Source: Thamnidium elegans
Taxonomy: Eukaryota > Mucoromycota > Mucoromycetes > Mucorales > Mucoraceae
Reading direction: 5' to 3'
Length of the DNA: 64,000 nt
Assembly: GCA_025201345.1 (NCBI GenBank)
Contig: JAIXMG010000014.1
Coordinates: forward strand, 62,001 to 126,000
The position numbers and the translations under genes are program-made. Positions 47,050-59,798 of this stretch are shown here, piece by piece. The notes beneath the pieces are model-generated. The model was not told the origin of the DNA. It was given only the letters and a program-made list of their open reading frames with translations, and searched no databases. Positions within the stretch are counted from its first letter, which is position 1. Every line of letters starts with the position of its first letter.

Positions 47050-47121
47050 GGGTTTTTGGTGAAGTGGTATCATTCTCGCTTTGGGTGCGAGAGGCCCCGG
47101 GTTCAAACCCCGGAAGACCCC
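47050..47121 (+). tRNA. tRNA-Pro (anticodon TGG)
   Basis: The cloverleaf folds cleanly: acceptor GGGTTTT with AAGACCC, D arm with GAAGTGGTATCAT, anticodon arm CTCGC-TTTGGGT-GCGAG giving anticodon TGG, T arm CCGGG-TTCAAAC-CCCGG, discriminator C. No intron. A Pol III terminator TTTTTT follows a few bases downstream (47125-47130). Confidence 0.96.
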
Positions 47122-49581
47122 CTCTTTTTTGCATTTTTCCAAAGAAAGCGGAGTTCCATTTAAAAAGATACTTTTGAGTAAAACGTATGGCGTTTTGAGG
47201 GTCGTTTACTTCAGGGCAACGCGCTCAAATGATACTAGAAGACTATTTTTTGTTTAAAAACGTTTGATATCAAGCTGATCTACAGAAGTAACTAAGAACC
47301 AACATTATTTATTAATACCTAGAAACTATGTTTAGATATGCAAGCTATCTTTATAGTTTCATATAAAAGTCTATTATATACACTCGGTCTTGTTATTCCG
47401 TTGTTTTATTTCAAAAAGAGATAAAACAAATGGGACACCCTTTTGTGGTTAAATTATTTTACTGCTATTTGATCAGGTGTTGCATATTATATTGGAGTAC
47501 AAGATGTACTGTACTATTACAATAAAAAATACATAATTCGATTTACACAAAAAATAATAAGAGAGGATATTAAACAACAGTTGATCTAATTGAAATGATA
47601 ACATAAGCTATTAGTTCATTTTTTGTAAGTATTATAATTCTATAGACCTAGATTTACTTTTTCTCGTATATATTTTTTTTTCCAAAACAAAACTATTTCC
47701 GAGAAATGAATAACATATAACATTAAAAAATCACTCGTGTTTACTTTATTGGAAAAAATAAAAACATACATCAACGCATTATAGTATGCTTCGTTGAACA
47801 AATTTTGAAGTTTCAGGAAACTTAAAAAATTAGGCAAGTCCGAAGAGCGCGAAAAAAAAAAGACCAAGGCTTGTAGCAAATATTTCATTATTGCTAAACT
47901 CTTTCCACGTTTCTTACTATTTTAATTAACAAAAATAAAATGGTACTATTGTCACTACCTAATTTTGTATTCAAATGTGATCATTTACAAAGTGTTACTC
48001 GTCACGAGAGAGAAAGGAGGGGTTTTATTGTAGTACAAATAAAGGCACATTTTTAACTTTCCAAAGACATTAAAAGTTTTCTGCAGAATATGATATAATT
48101 ACACATAAGCTAAAATTGATAGTATAATTTAAATAATAATTAAAAAAGGGAAACCAAAAAAAAAAAAAAAAAAACTTTACTGATATATCTATTAAATTGA
48201 GTAGACCAGGAATAAGTTTGCTGCAAGTGATATGTAAAGACTGAATATTTGGGAATATTATAGTATACATATTTAATCATTTATAAGATCGACAGCGGTT
48301 GTATATATATTCTTATGAACTAATATACTATAAAAACTTATTTTCATATATAAAAAAATAACTAGTTCAGTATATAACCAATCCTTTTTTTTTTCTGGAA
48401 GTAATATTTATATTACGTCAAGCTACCATACTTTAAATTCTGCCGAAGAAAAAAAAAAAAGCTGTGACATTAAATGGTAAAAAAAAACCCATCTTCTTTA
48501 TTTAGATATATGTGTATATCCACACAAACATTTGTGTTCATGGTTTCATACTAAAAACGCGAATAATAACAAAATTATACCTTTACCAAAGTAATATCGC
48601 ATTATAGCTAAAATAATCACTTTAAAGTCTTTGACAATTGGATTATGGAATCAATTAAATATTATATTTTATTTCGCTCATTTTTTTCATTCACTTTAAT
48701 TCGGCTTAATATAAGATAAAATAAAAAAGTCGAAATTGTCGTGGATGTTATAGGTTATACTTGATATAATAAATGTTGTAAGCTGTTGCCATGACCAAGG
48801 GTGCAGGGGGCTAAAAATAATAAAATAAGGTCCTTTAACTTATGTAAGGTGAGACTTGAATAATACAAGATGATGGGATACATGGTAAGGTATATAGTAC
48901 CAAGTATTACAGTATAAACTCCTTTTCTTCTTCTCTCTCTTGTCCCCTGCGTATTTGTTTATAATAACAGAGTAAGAAATGTTCTTTGTTTGCCGTTCTG
49001 AATATTTTTCCTTCAAGATTAACTCACATGTATTTTATTACTGACTACATGATCATCAATTAGCAGTATCATCGTATGAGTGCATGCAGCAAATTGTCGT
49101 GATTGGGTTACTTTGGTTCTATTTGATTCGTATAAACTTTAATGGGGGGGGGAGTTTGCGTGCAGACATGAATGTGTGTGTATTTTGACATTTTTAAACT
49201 ATTTCTCTCACTTTTTTTTTAGTGTGATAAAAGTAAAAAAAAAAAAAAAACAATAAGAGCTGTCAGACTAAATGAAAATAGTACCATAATATTTAATTGA
49301 ACTCTGTGATCTTAAAATTTATACAAGTGTATGACGTTTTAGTTCCAGGAAACCTCTTATAGAGATGTTTATCATACCTTTTTTTTTTTATAAATCTGGT
49401 TGAACTACCTCCACAATAACTTATTTTATTCAGCGGTTTATATGTACAATAGCATGCTGTTTATTGAGAAAAAAAAAGGGGGATTATTGTGGATAAGTAA
49501 CTAATATTACGAAAGAAAAAAAAAAAAAGAGGAAGGATAGGTATTATTAATGTTTTAAAAGGGGGGGGGGTACCCAAAAAG
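47122..49581. other. 2.5-kb gene-free region
   Basis: AT-rich, with A runs at 48157-48173 and 49236-49251, and G runs at 49144-49152 and 49561-49570. No supported gene, RNA or mobile element. Confidence 0.5.
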
Positions 49582-50503
49582 CTAAGCAATTACAGAAGGT
49601 ATTTTTTCAGATTTTTGACCTTTATCACTATATCTATTATCAAGACTATTTTCGTCCTGTTCGGCATTTTGGATTAATTCATCTTCCTGAGACTCTTCAG
49701 TTAAAACCTTAGAGGTCAAGTAAATAATGACAGCAAATATTCCACCCACTAAAGGAGCAATCCAAAAGATCCAGTGGCTAGCCCATTGACCAGTGACAAC
49801 AGCAGCAGCCAAAGAACGAGCAGGATTAACAGATGTACCATCAATAGGGGAGCCGATCATATGGCAGATAAAGATTGCAGTACCCACAACAAAAGGTGCA
49901 AAGTCAGCCAACAAGTGTTTATCAAGTATAATAAACAAAACGGTTAAACAGAGTGAGCATGTCAGCAGGGCTTCTGCAAAAAAGACCTGACTATTGTTAA
50001 ATCCAGGGTTCACCATATTCACTCCGTGAAGTGGTTTGGCTGATACAAAGCTAGAAAAATAGGCTCCAACAATACCTCCAACAATTTCGGCTATAAAGAA
50101 TAATATACCTCGAAGCCAATTGATGTTTCCTGTTAATAAAAGACTTAATAAAACTGCCGGGTTTAATACTCCACCAGAGGTAGACCCACAGACACAAAGC
50201 GCGACTACAATTCCTGATGTAAAACTAAATGCTATGCTTTGGATTTGTCTATTATAATAATCATTAGTTATTTTTTTTTTTAAAAAAAAAGTGTAATGCT
50301 TATCGCGTCATTTCTTACGTTGCTGAAGGACCAAATCCAACAGGATCTGATGTGGGGGCTTCCAGGCAAGCTTGTACGCCAGATAAAGCCAAGAAGATAA
50401 AGATGACCATGCCAACGAATTCGCCTAGCGATGCCTTAAGATCGGCAACAAGGTTAGGCGCTGACCCCTTATTGCAACCGAAAATATCATTAAGAGGTCT
50501 CAT
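49582..50503 (-). CDS. aquaporin (MIP family), orthodox water-channel type
   Basis: Two exons (50503..50319 and 50248..49582) give 283 residues. Six membrane segments and both half-helix motifs are present: GGVLNPAVLLSLLL (first NPA) and GTSVNPARSLAAAV (second NPA). The residue before the second NPA loop, in FICHMIGSPIDGTSVNPARS, is His at the place of AQP1 His180, and Arg follows the second NPA, so the filter looks water-selective rather than of the glycerol type, which has Gly there. The C-terminal tail is acidic and probably cytosolic. The start MRPLNDIFGCNKG fits the usual cytosolic N-terminus of fungal aquaporins. There is no neighbour of related function. Confidence 0.93.
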
Positions 50504-53307
50504 TTTTATTTTATATTATAGGTGTATATATTGGAAGTTAAATAATAAAAAGAGAGAAAAAAAGGGAAAACGCAATTGTTGGTTTGCCTTTATATACCAA
50601 AAAAAGGGAAAAAAAATAAACGCCTTAATTGGAAATATATAGTCAAAATGACAAAAAAGAAAAGCATGTTGTACGTCGTATAGTATGTACATAAGATGCC
50701 CAATGAAGCACAAAGGGTAAATTTAACAAGGCAACTATACTTTATTAAAGTAGTAATATGACCGATAAATAAAACAGGCAACTATTTAGACGATGTTTGT
50801 GTTCTAAGCTTCTTTTTAAAAAAATATGTCACGGAATTAAGAAAAGGAAGGCATATGTAAACATATAACATCGCGTTAAAGCACACACATATGACATGGC
50901 AACTGATTTCCTCGGAGAGGGCACGCGAGTTTCATAATACAAAGTAACATACGGAGTTTTGAACACTATCGAAAGGATTACGATTTTTTTTTCTTGAGAG
51001 GTTTAAGATAATTCAAAAAAAACCAAATCATTAAAATTTTGATGCGAAAGCAGCAGTTTTAATGCTTCTCCAATATCCAAAACAGTGATACATATGTCCT
51101 CATTAGTATATATGACTTCTTTATTAAATGTTGTATTATTCGGGTTATGCACCGATTGTCATACTGAAAATTTCTGTACGAAAATATTTTCTTTTAAAGA
51201 AGAGTTTGCAAAGTTAAAACTATACGTTTCACCTTTAAAAAAAAACAAATGACCATTTATATATCTCAAACAAAAGCGTCATCATTGGAATTTTAGCACT
51301 ATTTGATACGTGTTATACAATTTTACTATACATGATTGATGATAAGTGAGCGGATCGAACGAAAGAACTACAATTCAAAATTTTTTAATTGAAAAAATAA
51401 CCATACATTAAAATGCATGCACTTTGAGCAAATATTCACAATTGCTCTGCAAATTTTGTACATAAGGTGCTGCACCGTTTCCTTTTTTTTTTCATCTATC
51501 CTATTAAATGTCTATCCAGAGTAAGTATCGATACCTTGGTAACGAGTTGTATAAAAATCTAATTGTATCATATGTATACGTATACATGTATATATGTAAG
51601 TCAAATTAAACTGCCAATTCTTAATTCTTAATTATGAATTATAAATGTTTACAAGATTTAGATATTAAAAAAAAAGAAAAAAATCATTAAATTATAAACT
51701 TCCATGATGCAATATTTTCAAGCGCAGTTATTGGGTTTTATCGACAGTGTTTAACACTGACGTTTACTTATTTATAACGGGGTAAACTGTCTAAGGGTAC
51801 ATAGAACTAAAAAGAACGAAGTACCCCCTATATTTGCTATATTCTGAGAGAAAAAAAAAAGGGAAACTGTTGTAGACGTAATTACGCCAAGTGGCCAGAA
51901 AAAAAAAGCATATATATTGAATTATAGCATGTAGATATAAATAGACCCTTGCTTAAAGGGCCAACTTATCGCTATGGATAGTAGTTTATTTAAGCCTTCA
52001 ATCTACAAAAATCTAAATATGTACTTTTTGGCTGTCATCTAAATTATATCCAAGGCGAATGTGTTTCAGGGTACCATTAATGACTGCAGTTAGCTATTGT
52101 TTAGAGTAAATGTCTCAGTATCCTGTGTAACTTAAATCATTTGAATCCTGTATATTATTATTGATATATTAAAGTTTTAGGTGATAAGAAAACAATAATA
52201 ACAGTTGGGAGTAGTTTACTATTGTCTCTAATTCTTTATTTGATATCTTGAATCTTGATGTATATTTGTAGGATCGATAGACATTGTGTTTTAGAGGCTT
52301 CTACAAAAAATATTAAAACAATAAATGAGGTATTCGCTCGTGAGCTTCATTTCACCATGATTTAGTTTTCCTTTTTTTAAATCCATAATTTGAATAACAG
52401 CATTAGCTTGTAAATGTCCAAGTAGTTAGTGATTTTTAAAAAAACCAGATATATCGTTATGCTAAAAAAAAAAAAAAGGAGAAATCTTGACATACGGTCT
52501 ATTTGCACAGTAGATCCAAAAAAGTACGATGTATTATTTTTTCGTTTATTCACTTTCATGTGCACATTAATTTCATAAAAATGGGCTTGTAGCATGAATC
52601 TAGTTGGAACAATAAATATATAAAGATGATTAACTAACGAATAAGTATGACAAATAAAACACATTTATCATGAATAAATAACCCCTTTTTATCAGCTTAT
52701 TTACTATACCCTTTTTATTATAAGCCAATATACCAGTAAGTATTCTTTATACGGTATGTGTGCATCTTTTAAAAGAAGCTTATATCTTATATATTTCTTC
52801 ATTTATCAGCTCCTTTATCCTCCTACCGTCTACCAAAATGTTATAGAGCCCATCTCGTATATAATAACTTGAGGAATATGAACTCGGTTATTGATATCCT
52901 AACTTTAGGCCTTGATCAATGAAAATGCTCTGGTTCAAATGTGTTCATAGTAGTTTGTCTTTGGTCAATCCAAGTTTTTTAACCAGAATGGGTACGTGAG
53001 AAGAAATAGTTCAAATTTTTATTCAATAAACTTTTATTAAAGCTAACATATAAAGTATTATTTTAGTGAAATCTGAGGTATACAATAACTTGTATCGTCA
53101 AGTAATTGACCTTTGAGTACACAGTATAATATTTGTTGTTTTTTAGCTTGAAAAATTTGACCAAAATGTAGGTATTGTCAATTAATGTTATACTATAATA
53201 TTTATGGAAAACTTTGGGTATGTTAGCGTGCACAGACAAAAATAAAAGGTCTCAGATATACTAGCTACATGCTTATTAGAGAATATACATTGTGGACTGC
53301 ATAATCT

Positions 53308-53340
<33 letters not shown>
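53308..53340. repeat. CA then TA dinucleotide microsatellite
   Basis: About eleven CA units from 53308, followed by TA units to 53340. Confidence 0.9.
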
Positions 53341-54873
53341 TGATTTATATAAGTGTAAATGTAGGCCAAGGTATTCAAAGCTTGCATATTAGTTTGATTG
53401 TCATTATTATGAAGTTGTGTATTCACAATAGAATTAATATACTACATTCATGGGTACACATTTCCTTAAAAGAAAGAATATTTATAGTTCAAGATTAGCT
53501 GCAGCTTACATATATGTGGAGTAATTTCAGAACAAGAAAGTAACGTGCCACTGATCAGAAAGCTTCGGTATATTTTACGATGTCAAGTTTCAATACGGGA
53601 TGGTACCACTAACTCGCACAAATCTTAGTTCTATTAACTGATGCGGAACATACATCTTTTCTTTTTTTTTTTCGTTTAAAAAAAAAGGATCTAGAAGTAT
53701 GCGAGAAGGGTCTTTCCTAAATGGAGTGGCATGTTCGCCTATGCACTGTAATTTTACCCGACTCCATCGATCGTAAATAACATTTTTTTAAATTACCACC
53801 TTTGGAAGTTCTAGTTACTGTCAAACTCATAGTATATGCATTTTATATAGGGGAATATACTATTTAATGGTGATTATATAAACCGAAATTTATTATTTAT
53901 ATACAGATCTCTTTTACTTTACTAATTTTTTTTTTTTTTTTTTTACTTGTTGCTATATGTTAACTATTATAGTAAGAGTAGCTGGATATATTAACTCCGT
54001 TTACTAATAATAATACAGATGCTGTCTTCCATCTTGTTGAGAAGGACAGAAATTCTTTAAAACTGGGTATAGACTTTACTGTCAAAAAAAAAAAGAAAAA
54101 AAGACTAAATTATCAATAATATATTTGCCACAAATGTACTATTGGATCCAAACTTGAGTAACAAACATCAATCAAATACAGTTACCGGAAATTAAGCAGC
54201 ATGAAAAAGATTATGTTATCATTTTGCTGTTACTGAATTAGGAGATTTGCAATGTTATTTTATAAACGGCGCTTTTGATAAATTTCTGTTTCTAATATTT
54301 TCTTGAACGTTCGAAGACACGTTTTTAATGCAATATTATATTGTAGTAATTGATTATACTACGTAAATCATTAATTGAGCCAATGAAAATTCCTTTCTAG
54401 AAAGCCATTCGTTTTATTCATTATATTGTGGAGTTAGAACTACGCATTGTAAAGGGAAAACCTTGTTTATGCAGTTTTCTTTTTCTTTTTACAGCCTTAT
54501 TATATTGATATCCAAACGATTGACAAATAAACGAGGAGATAGTGGCATTGCGCATGCGTTTTCTAGACGGTATAAATTTTTTTTAATGTTACCAAAAACC
54601 ATAATACTCATGTACTACATGTTGTATCACATTACATGATGGCTGATTTGAAAACTCAGATATTCTGTGAAAAAAGAAAGGGAAAAGGATAAATACTCTT
54701 AATTAAAGCAACTCAAACGTAACTAATCACATAAGCAGGTGATTGGTAAACCAACGATGTAACAAATTGTGGTTCGCTCGTATTCGACAACGTATGTAAA
54801 AAAAAAAAGGGTCGTGACTGTTTCGAATGGCATGGAAACGCTAAAAATAAAAGGTTACCATACAAACGTTACC

Positions 54874-54883
54874 AGAAGCTTCT
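54874..54883 (+). promoter_or_regulatory. candidate heat-shock element upstream of BiP
   Basis: AGAAGCTTCT, the nGAAnnTTCn core, about 385 bp before the BiP ATG, with a further TTTC downstream. Binding by Hsf1 is only a guess; a single core is weak evidence. Confidence 0.3.
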
Positions 54884-55182
54884 TTAACTTTCTTACAATA
54901 ACATGAAAAAAAAAAGTAGATGACCAACAAGATGAAGATGACCGAAAAGTAAAATATAAACGTAAAAAAAAAAACCTTACTGTTTTTTCAATACATGTTA
55001 ATACGACTTTTTTTTTTTAGTTTGTGATCCCCGATAGATTGGGAATATAAATTTGACTTGGGCAACCCTGATTCGACCAAAATACCAAAGAGACACAGTA
55101 AACTTTGGTCGGTCAACTAAATTAAATTTAGTTTGAGCCAATTACAATTTGATACATGGAGCTCTTTTATTTTTTTATTTCA

Positions 55183-55194
55183 TATATAAATAAA
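55183..55194 (+). promoter_or_regulatory. TATA box of the BiP gene
   Basis: TATATAAATAAA, ending 72 bp before the BiP start codon. Confidence 0.6.
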
Positions 55195-55266
55195 CCCCCC
55201 TCTTCTAATTCAATTTTCTTCTTTTTTCTAACGTAAAAACCTTTTTTTTTTTTAAATCTACAAAAA

Positions 55267-57304
55267 ATGCAAAAACAGGCCTTTTTATTGGCCCTTTTCG
55301 CCATTATATGTTCACTGTTTGTCAGCACAACTACTGCTGCTGCTGATGATAAGGAAGCTTATGGAACTGGTATGTATATATAAAGGGAGAGAAAAGGGAA
55401 ACAAAGTATACTGATAAAAAAACGCGTTTTTTATAGTTATTGGTATCGATTTGGGTACAACTTACTCTTGTGTTGCTGTTCAAAAGAACGGACGTGTTGA
55501 AATTATTGCTAACGATCAAGGTCATCGTATTACCCCTTCATATGTCGCCTTCACTGATGACGAACGTTTAATCGGTGATTCTGCCAAGAATCAATTCTCT
55601 GCCAACCCTGAACGTACTGTCTTTGACGCTAAGCGTCTCATCGGTCGTCGTTATGCTGATAAGGAAGTCAAGCAAGATATGAGACATTTCCCCTTCACTC
55701 TTATTAACAAGAACGGTGCTCCCAACATTAAGGTTGCTGTCAAGGGTGAAGATAAGATCTTCACTCCTGAGGAAATCTCTGGTATGGTTTTGACCAAGAT
55801 GAAGGAAACTGCTGAAGCTTACCTCGGTAAGCCCGTTACTCATGCTGTTGTTACTGTCCCTGCTTACTTCAATGATGCTCAACGTCAAGCTACCAAGGAT
55901 GCTGGTACTATCGCCGGTTTGAACATTATTCGTATTCTCAATGAACCTACTGCCGCTGCTATCGCTTACGGTTTGGATAAGACTGGTGGTGAAAAGAACG
56001 TCCTCGTCTATGATTTAGGTGGTGGAACCTTCGATGTTTCTCTCTTGTCTATTGACGATGGTATCTTTGAAGTTTTAGCTACGGCTGGTGATACTCACTT
56101 GGGTGGTGAAGATTTCGATGCTCGTGTTATTGATCATTTCGTTAAGGTCTGGAAGAAGAAGAACGATGGTGAGGATATTACCAAGGATCTTAAGTCTATG
56201 AGTAAGCTTAAGCGTGAGGTTGAAAATGCCAAGCGTGCTCTCTCTTCTCAAATGTCTGTCCGTATGGAAATCGAATCTTTCTTCCAAGGTAAAGACTTCT
56301 CTGAAACTTTGACTCGTGCCAAGTTTGAGGAACTCAACAACGATTTGTTCCGTAAGACTTTAAAGCCTGTTGAACAAGTTATTAAGGATGCTGGTTTCAC
56401 CAAGGATAAGGTTGATGAGATCGTCCTTGTTGGTGGTTCTACTCGTATTCCCAAGGTTCAAAAGCTTCTCACTGATTTCTTCAACGGTAAGAAGCCTTCC
56501 AAGGGTATTAACCCTGATGAAGCTGTTGCTTTCGGTGCTGCTGTTCAAGGTGGTATTCTCTCTGGTGAAGAATCCTCTGACAAGGTTTTGTTGTTGGATG
56601 TTAACCCTTTGACTCTCGGTATTGAGACCACTGGTGGTGTCATGACCAAGCTTATTCCCCGTAACACTGTTATCCCCACCAAGAAGTCTCAAATCTTCTC
56701 TACTGCTGCTGATAACCAACCTACTGTCTTGATTCAAGTCTTTGAAGGTGAGCGTGCTTTGACCAAGGATAACAACATTCTTGGTAAGTTCGAGTTAAAC
56801 GGTATTGCCCCTGCTCCTCGTGGTGTTCCTCAAGTCGAAGTTACTTTCGAAATTGATGCTAACGGTATCTTAAAGGTTAGCGCCTCTGATAAGGCCTCTG
56901 GCAAGTCTGAGTCTATCACTATCACCAACGATAAGGGTCGTCTCTCTGAAGAAGATATTGAACGTATGGTTAAGGAAGCTGAGGAATTCGCTGAAGAAGA
57001 TAAGGCTATCCGTGACCGTACTGAAGCCAAGAACAAGTTGGAAAACTACATTTATACCGTTAAGGGTCAATTAGGTGAAGATGGTGCTCTTGCTACCAAG
57101 ATCTCCGCTGATGATAAGGAATCTATTGAAGATGCTATTAAGGATAAGCTCGCTTGGATCGATGAAAACCCTTCTGCTCTTCAAGAAGATTATGACGAGA
57201 AGCGTGAGGAATTAGAATCTGTTATTAACCCTATCACTACCAAGTTGTATGCTGATGGTTCTTCTGATTCTGATGAGCCTTTGAGAGATCACGATGAATT
57301 GTAA
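55267..57304 (+). CDS. KAR2: ER Hsp70 chaperone BiP (Kar2)
   Basis: Two exons (55267..55369, 55437..57304) give 656 residues. The N-terminus [18 protein letters not shown] with [10 protein letters not shown] is a clear signal peptide, and the C-terminus is the ER-retrieval signal HDEL. Between them lies a complete Hsp70: [63 protein letters not shown], the linker [15 protein letters not shown] and the substrate-binding and lid regions. BiP drives import and folding of secretory proteins in the ER. Codon use is strongly selected (AAG, GGT, GTC, CTC), unlike the AT-rich neighbours. A TATA box lies 72 bp upstream of the ATG. Homopolymers are absent from the coding sequence. Confidence 0.98.
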
Positions 57305-57518
57305 ATTGACTTCTATCCCCACATCTTCAATCTCCCCCCCTTTATTCATTATATACACATTTTTTTTTCCAATTTGAAAAAAAATAGCCTTGAAATTAAA
57401 TAAAACAAAAAAGTAATATGGCTTTATTTTTATACACATAAAAAACTAGTATTGTTTCTTTTAATCAATTGATAGACATCGTATCAGCTTTTATTATTAC
57501 GCACTTTATCAAACTGTA

Positions 57519-57572
<54 letters not shown>

Positions 57573-57673
57573 AAGACTGAACACAAAATGCTGCTTTGAG
57601 ATATTTTTTTTTCCTTATTACTTTGTTCCTATTTTTAATATTTTTATTTTTTCTCTTTACAGTTTAAAAAAAC
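57305..57673. other. intergenic, BiP 3' flank and Arp10 promoter
   Basis: Contains one of the longest T runs of the window (about 50 bases, 57522-57571). No coding signal. Confidence 0.55.
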
Positions 57674-59330
57674 ATGACTACGACATCGGTTTCATCAGAA
57701 CCTTTGTCATCTAATTATCTGTCCAACTATACAACGGCTTCTTCCTTTCATAATTTTGCTCGTCGTCACTCTATCTATGGTACAGAAGATAGGGTTGTAC
57801 TTGATATAGGTTCACTTTATATTAAGTGCGGATTCTCTGGTGAATCTTCACCAAGACATTCTGTTCCAACTTGGTCTTATCTCGGCCACTCTCGTGACGC
57901 TGATGGAGAAGTTATAAGAGTTAATGGAGAGGTAGCGTTTCATTTGATCTAATAGAAACGACATTTTCATATTAAATTTTTCTCTCTTGTAGCTTGGCGA
58001 ATTGTATCATCTTGATATTATGGCAAAGGGCAATTTAACACAAATTGAAGAACGATTAAAAAAGTTATTACATGACATTTATTTTAGGTAAAATACAACA
58101 AAGTTTTATCTAAAGAAATCCATATATTGAACTCATTGTTTGCAACATTGAATAGATTGTTATTAACTGATCCAAAATCTCGAAAGGTTATTATTTGTGA
58201 ATCTCCTTTAGCACCTGTAGTATTGAAACAAATGATTGCTAGACTTTTATTTGATTATTTTCAAGTACCTTCGATATCATTTGTTCCTATTCATCTTATG
58301 GCTTTATTAACAACTGGTTTAACAACAGGCTTAGTTATTGATGTAGGAAATTTGGAAACAAGTGTACTTCCAGTAAGTCAAGTAATAGGATAAGCTTTAA
58401 TGATCCATTAACGTTTTTGAAAATTTAGGTTTATGTTTCTAGACCTTTAATACCATATATCTCTACAACACCACCTGCTGGATTCTCTATAACAAAACGA
58501 CTTTCAGAATTGTTATATGAGCACGGTCGTTTTATTCCACCATCCAACCTTCATTTATCACTTGCACCTCATAACAACATACCCAGTAATTTACTAACAC
58601 CTGAGCTTTTGGAAGACATCAAAACTCGTGTAATATTTTGTTCACCAATTATGATAGGAAAACAGCAAGATCCAACATCATTAGAATCATATAAAAACTT
58701 TAGTAATGCCACTGACTTGTATTATCCCATTACACTACAGGACGGTACCAGAGCTAATTTATTAATACCTGGCTGGATTCGCGAAAGAACAGCAGAAGTA
58801 TTATTTGAAGGCGATGAAGACGAACCTAGTATTGCACAATGTATTTTGGACTCTTTATTAAAACTTCCTCCTGATTTACGTAAACCTTTAATATCCTCTA
58901 TGCTTTTTATTGGCGGCACCTCTCTTTTACCAGGATTTCAATCCAGAATAAAGCAAGAGTTATTACGTATTATGGCGGATCCTGTAGACTATGAAAAACG
59001 ACGTTATACTCCTTTACTTCGTTTAAATAAGTCTATAAAGTTTATTGATAACCCTGGAGATAAAGGTGCTGGTCGTATCTTTATGAATAATGTTCGCGGG
59101 TGGATTGGAGGTAAAAATAAAATAACAGATACTAATTTTTTTTTTAAAAAAAAAGAAGACGTAGATTACTTATATTAAATTGTATAGGTTCCTTGGTTGG
59201 GTCGCTAAAGCTATCAGGAGAAGAACTTACGAAAGAGAAGTTTTCTGGCAATGTTACGGATTGGTCTATTGGAAATTGGAGTAGTCCAGTTGATACTTTA
59301 GACAGAGAGCTTAACATTGGCAATAAATGA
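57674..59330 (+). CDS. actin-related protein Arp10/Arp11 (dynactin pointed-end)
   Basis: Five exons (57674..57931, 57993..58087, 58156..58372, 58429..59110, 59188..59330) give 464 residues. Actin-fold pieces are VVLDIGSLYIKCGFSGE (phosphate 1-like but with a changed sequence), VIICESPLAPVVLKQMI, FDYFQVPSISFVPIHLMALL, GLVIDVGNLETSVLPVYVSR (phosphate 2-like), and SSMLFIGGTSLLPGFQSRI (the adenosine GG motif). LLKLPPDLRKPL also matches Arp10/ACTR10. The protein caps the pointed end of the dynactin filament in fungi and animals. The normal DNGS/T nucleotide residues are replaced (DIGS), consistent with weak or absent hydrolysis. The last small exon restores the C-terminus WIGGSLVGSLKLSGEELTKE. Start chosen as the first ATG after the T-rich leader. 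Confidence 0.88.
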
Positions 59331-59567
59331 TAATTAATAAAATTTTATAATATACACCTTTTTTTTTTTTTTTACCAAGATATATGTTTATTATAAACTG
59401 CTTTCGATCTCAATAGACATACTTTTTAATGTTATAAAAACAAAATAAGCTGTCCGTACGACTGGTTCACTCCGCTGCTAGAAACATGTACACCATCTAG
59501 ACAGCACGACTTGTCAAAAATCGGGAAAGATTAATATGCACGTGTAGTTGTTTTACGCAGCATTGAT
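59331..59567. other. Arp10 3' flank
   Basis: AT-rich, T run near 59361-59374, one GCACGTGT site near 59539. Nothing else seen. Confidence 0.45.
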
Positions 59568-59798
59568 ATGCTTTTTTTTCCCTGTTTAAAACTTAATCTG
59601 CTTGTAAATCTATCATTAAGAGCGCAACTTCAAATTCCAAATGAATGTAAAACCTGTTTGTACAAAGGGACAGGGACCTTTATGGTGCAGGATACTACTT
59701 TTATCTATTTAGTAACAATGATTTCTCTATTTATCCTTATACTCTATTTTAAAGAGGTAGAACCCGAATCAAAGGATTTAAATAAATACGGCGGGTAA
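59568..59798 (+). CDS. possible small membrane protein, DMAC1/DUF4536-like
   Basis: An ATG-started frame of 76 codons. The middle reads IPNECKTCLYKGTGTFMVQD followed by a hydrophobic stretch (TFIYLVTMISLFILILYF) and a charged end (EVEPESKDLNKYGG). The CxxC with GTGTF before a membrane segment recalls the small complex I assembly proteins of the DMAC1/DUF4536 group. The first 25 residues look less typical. It could be a real short gene, a relic of one, or chance; an unseen splice at about 59685 is possible. Confidence 0.3.
   Translation: MLFFPCLKLNLLVNLSLRAQLQIPNECKTCLYKGTGTFMVQDTTFIYLVTMISLFILILYFKEVEPESKDLNKYGG

Larger units (their letters stand above)
50504..55266. other. 4.8-kb gene-free region
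   Basis: No gene found. It holds a 16-bp palindrome ATGTATACGTATACAT near 51570-51586, a CA microsatellite (53308-53331) running into TA repeats, T runs near 53928-53944, and BiP promoter motifs near its right end. The small open frames are AT-biased and unrecognised. Confidence 0.5.

Noticed and set aside
56360..56737. 125-codon minus-strand open frame, and others inside BiP
   Set aside because: Shadows of the strongly biased BiP gene.
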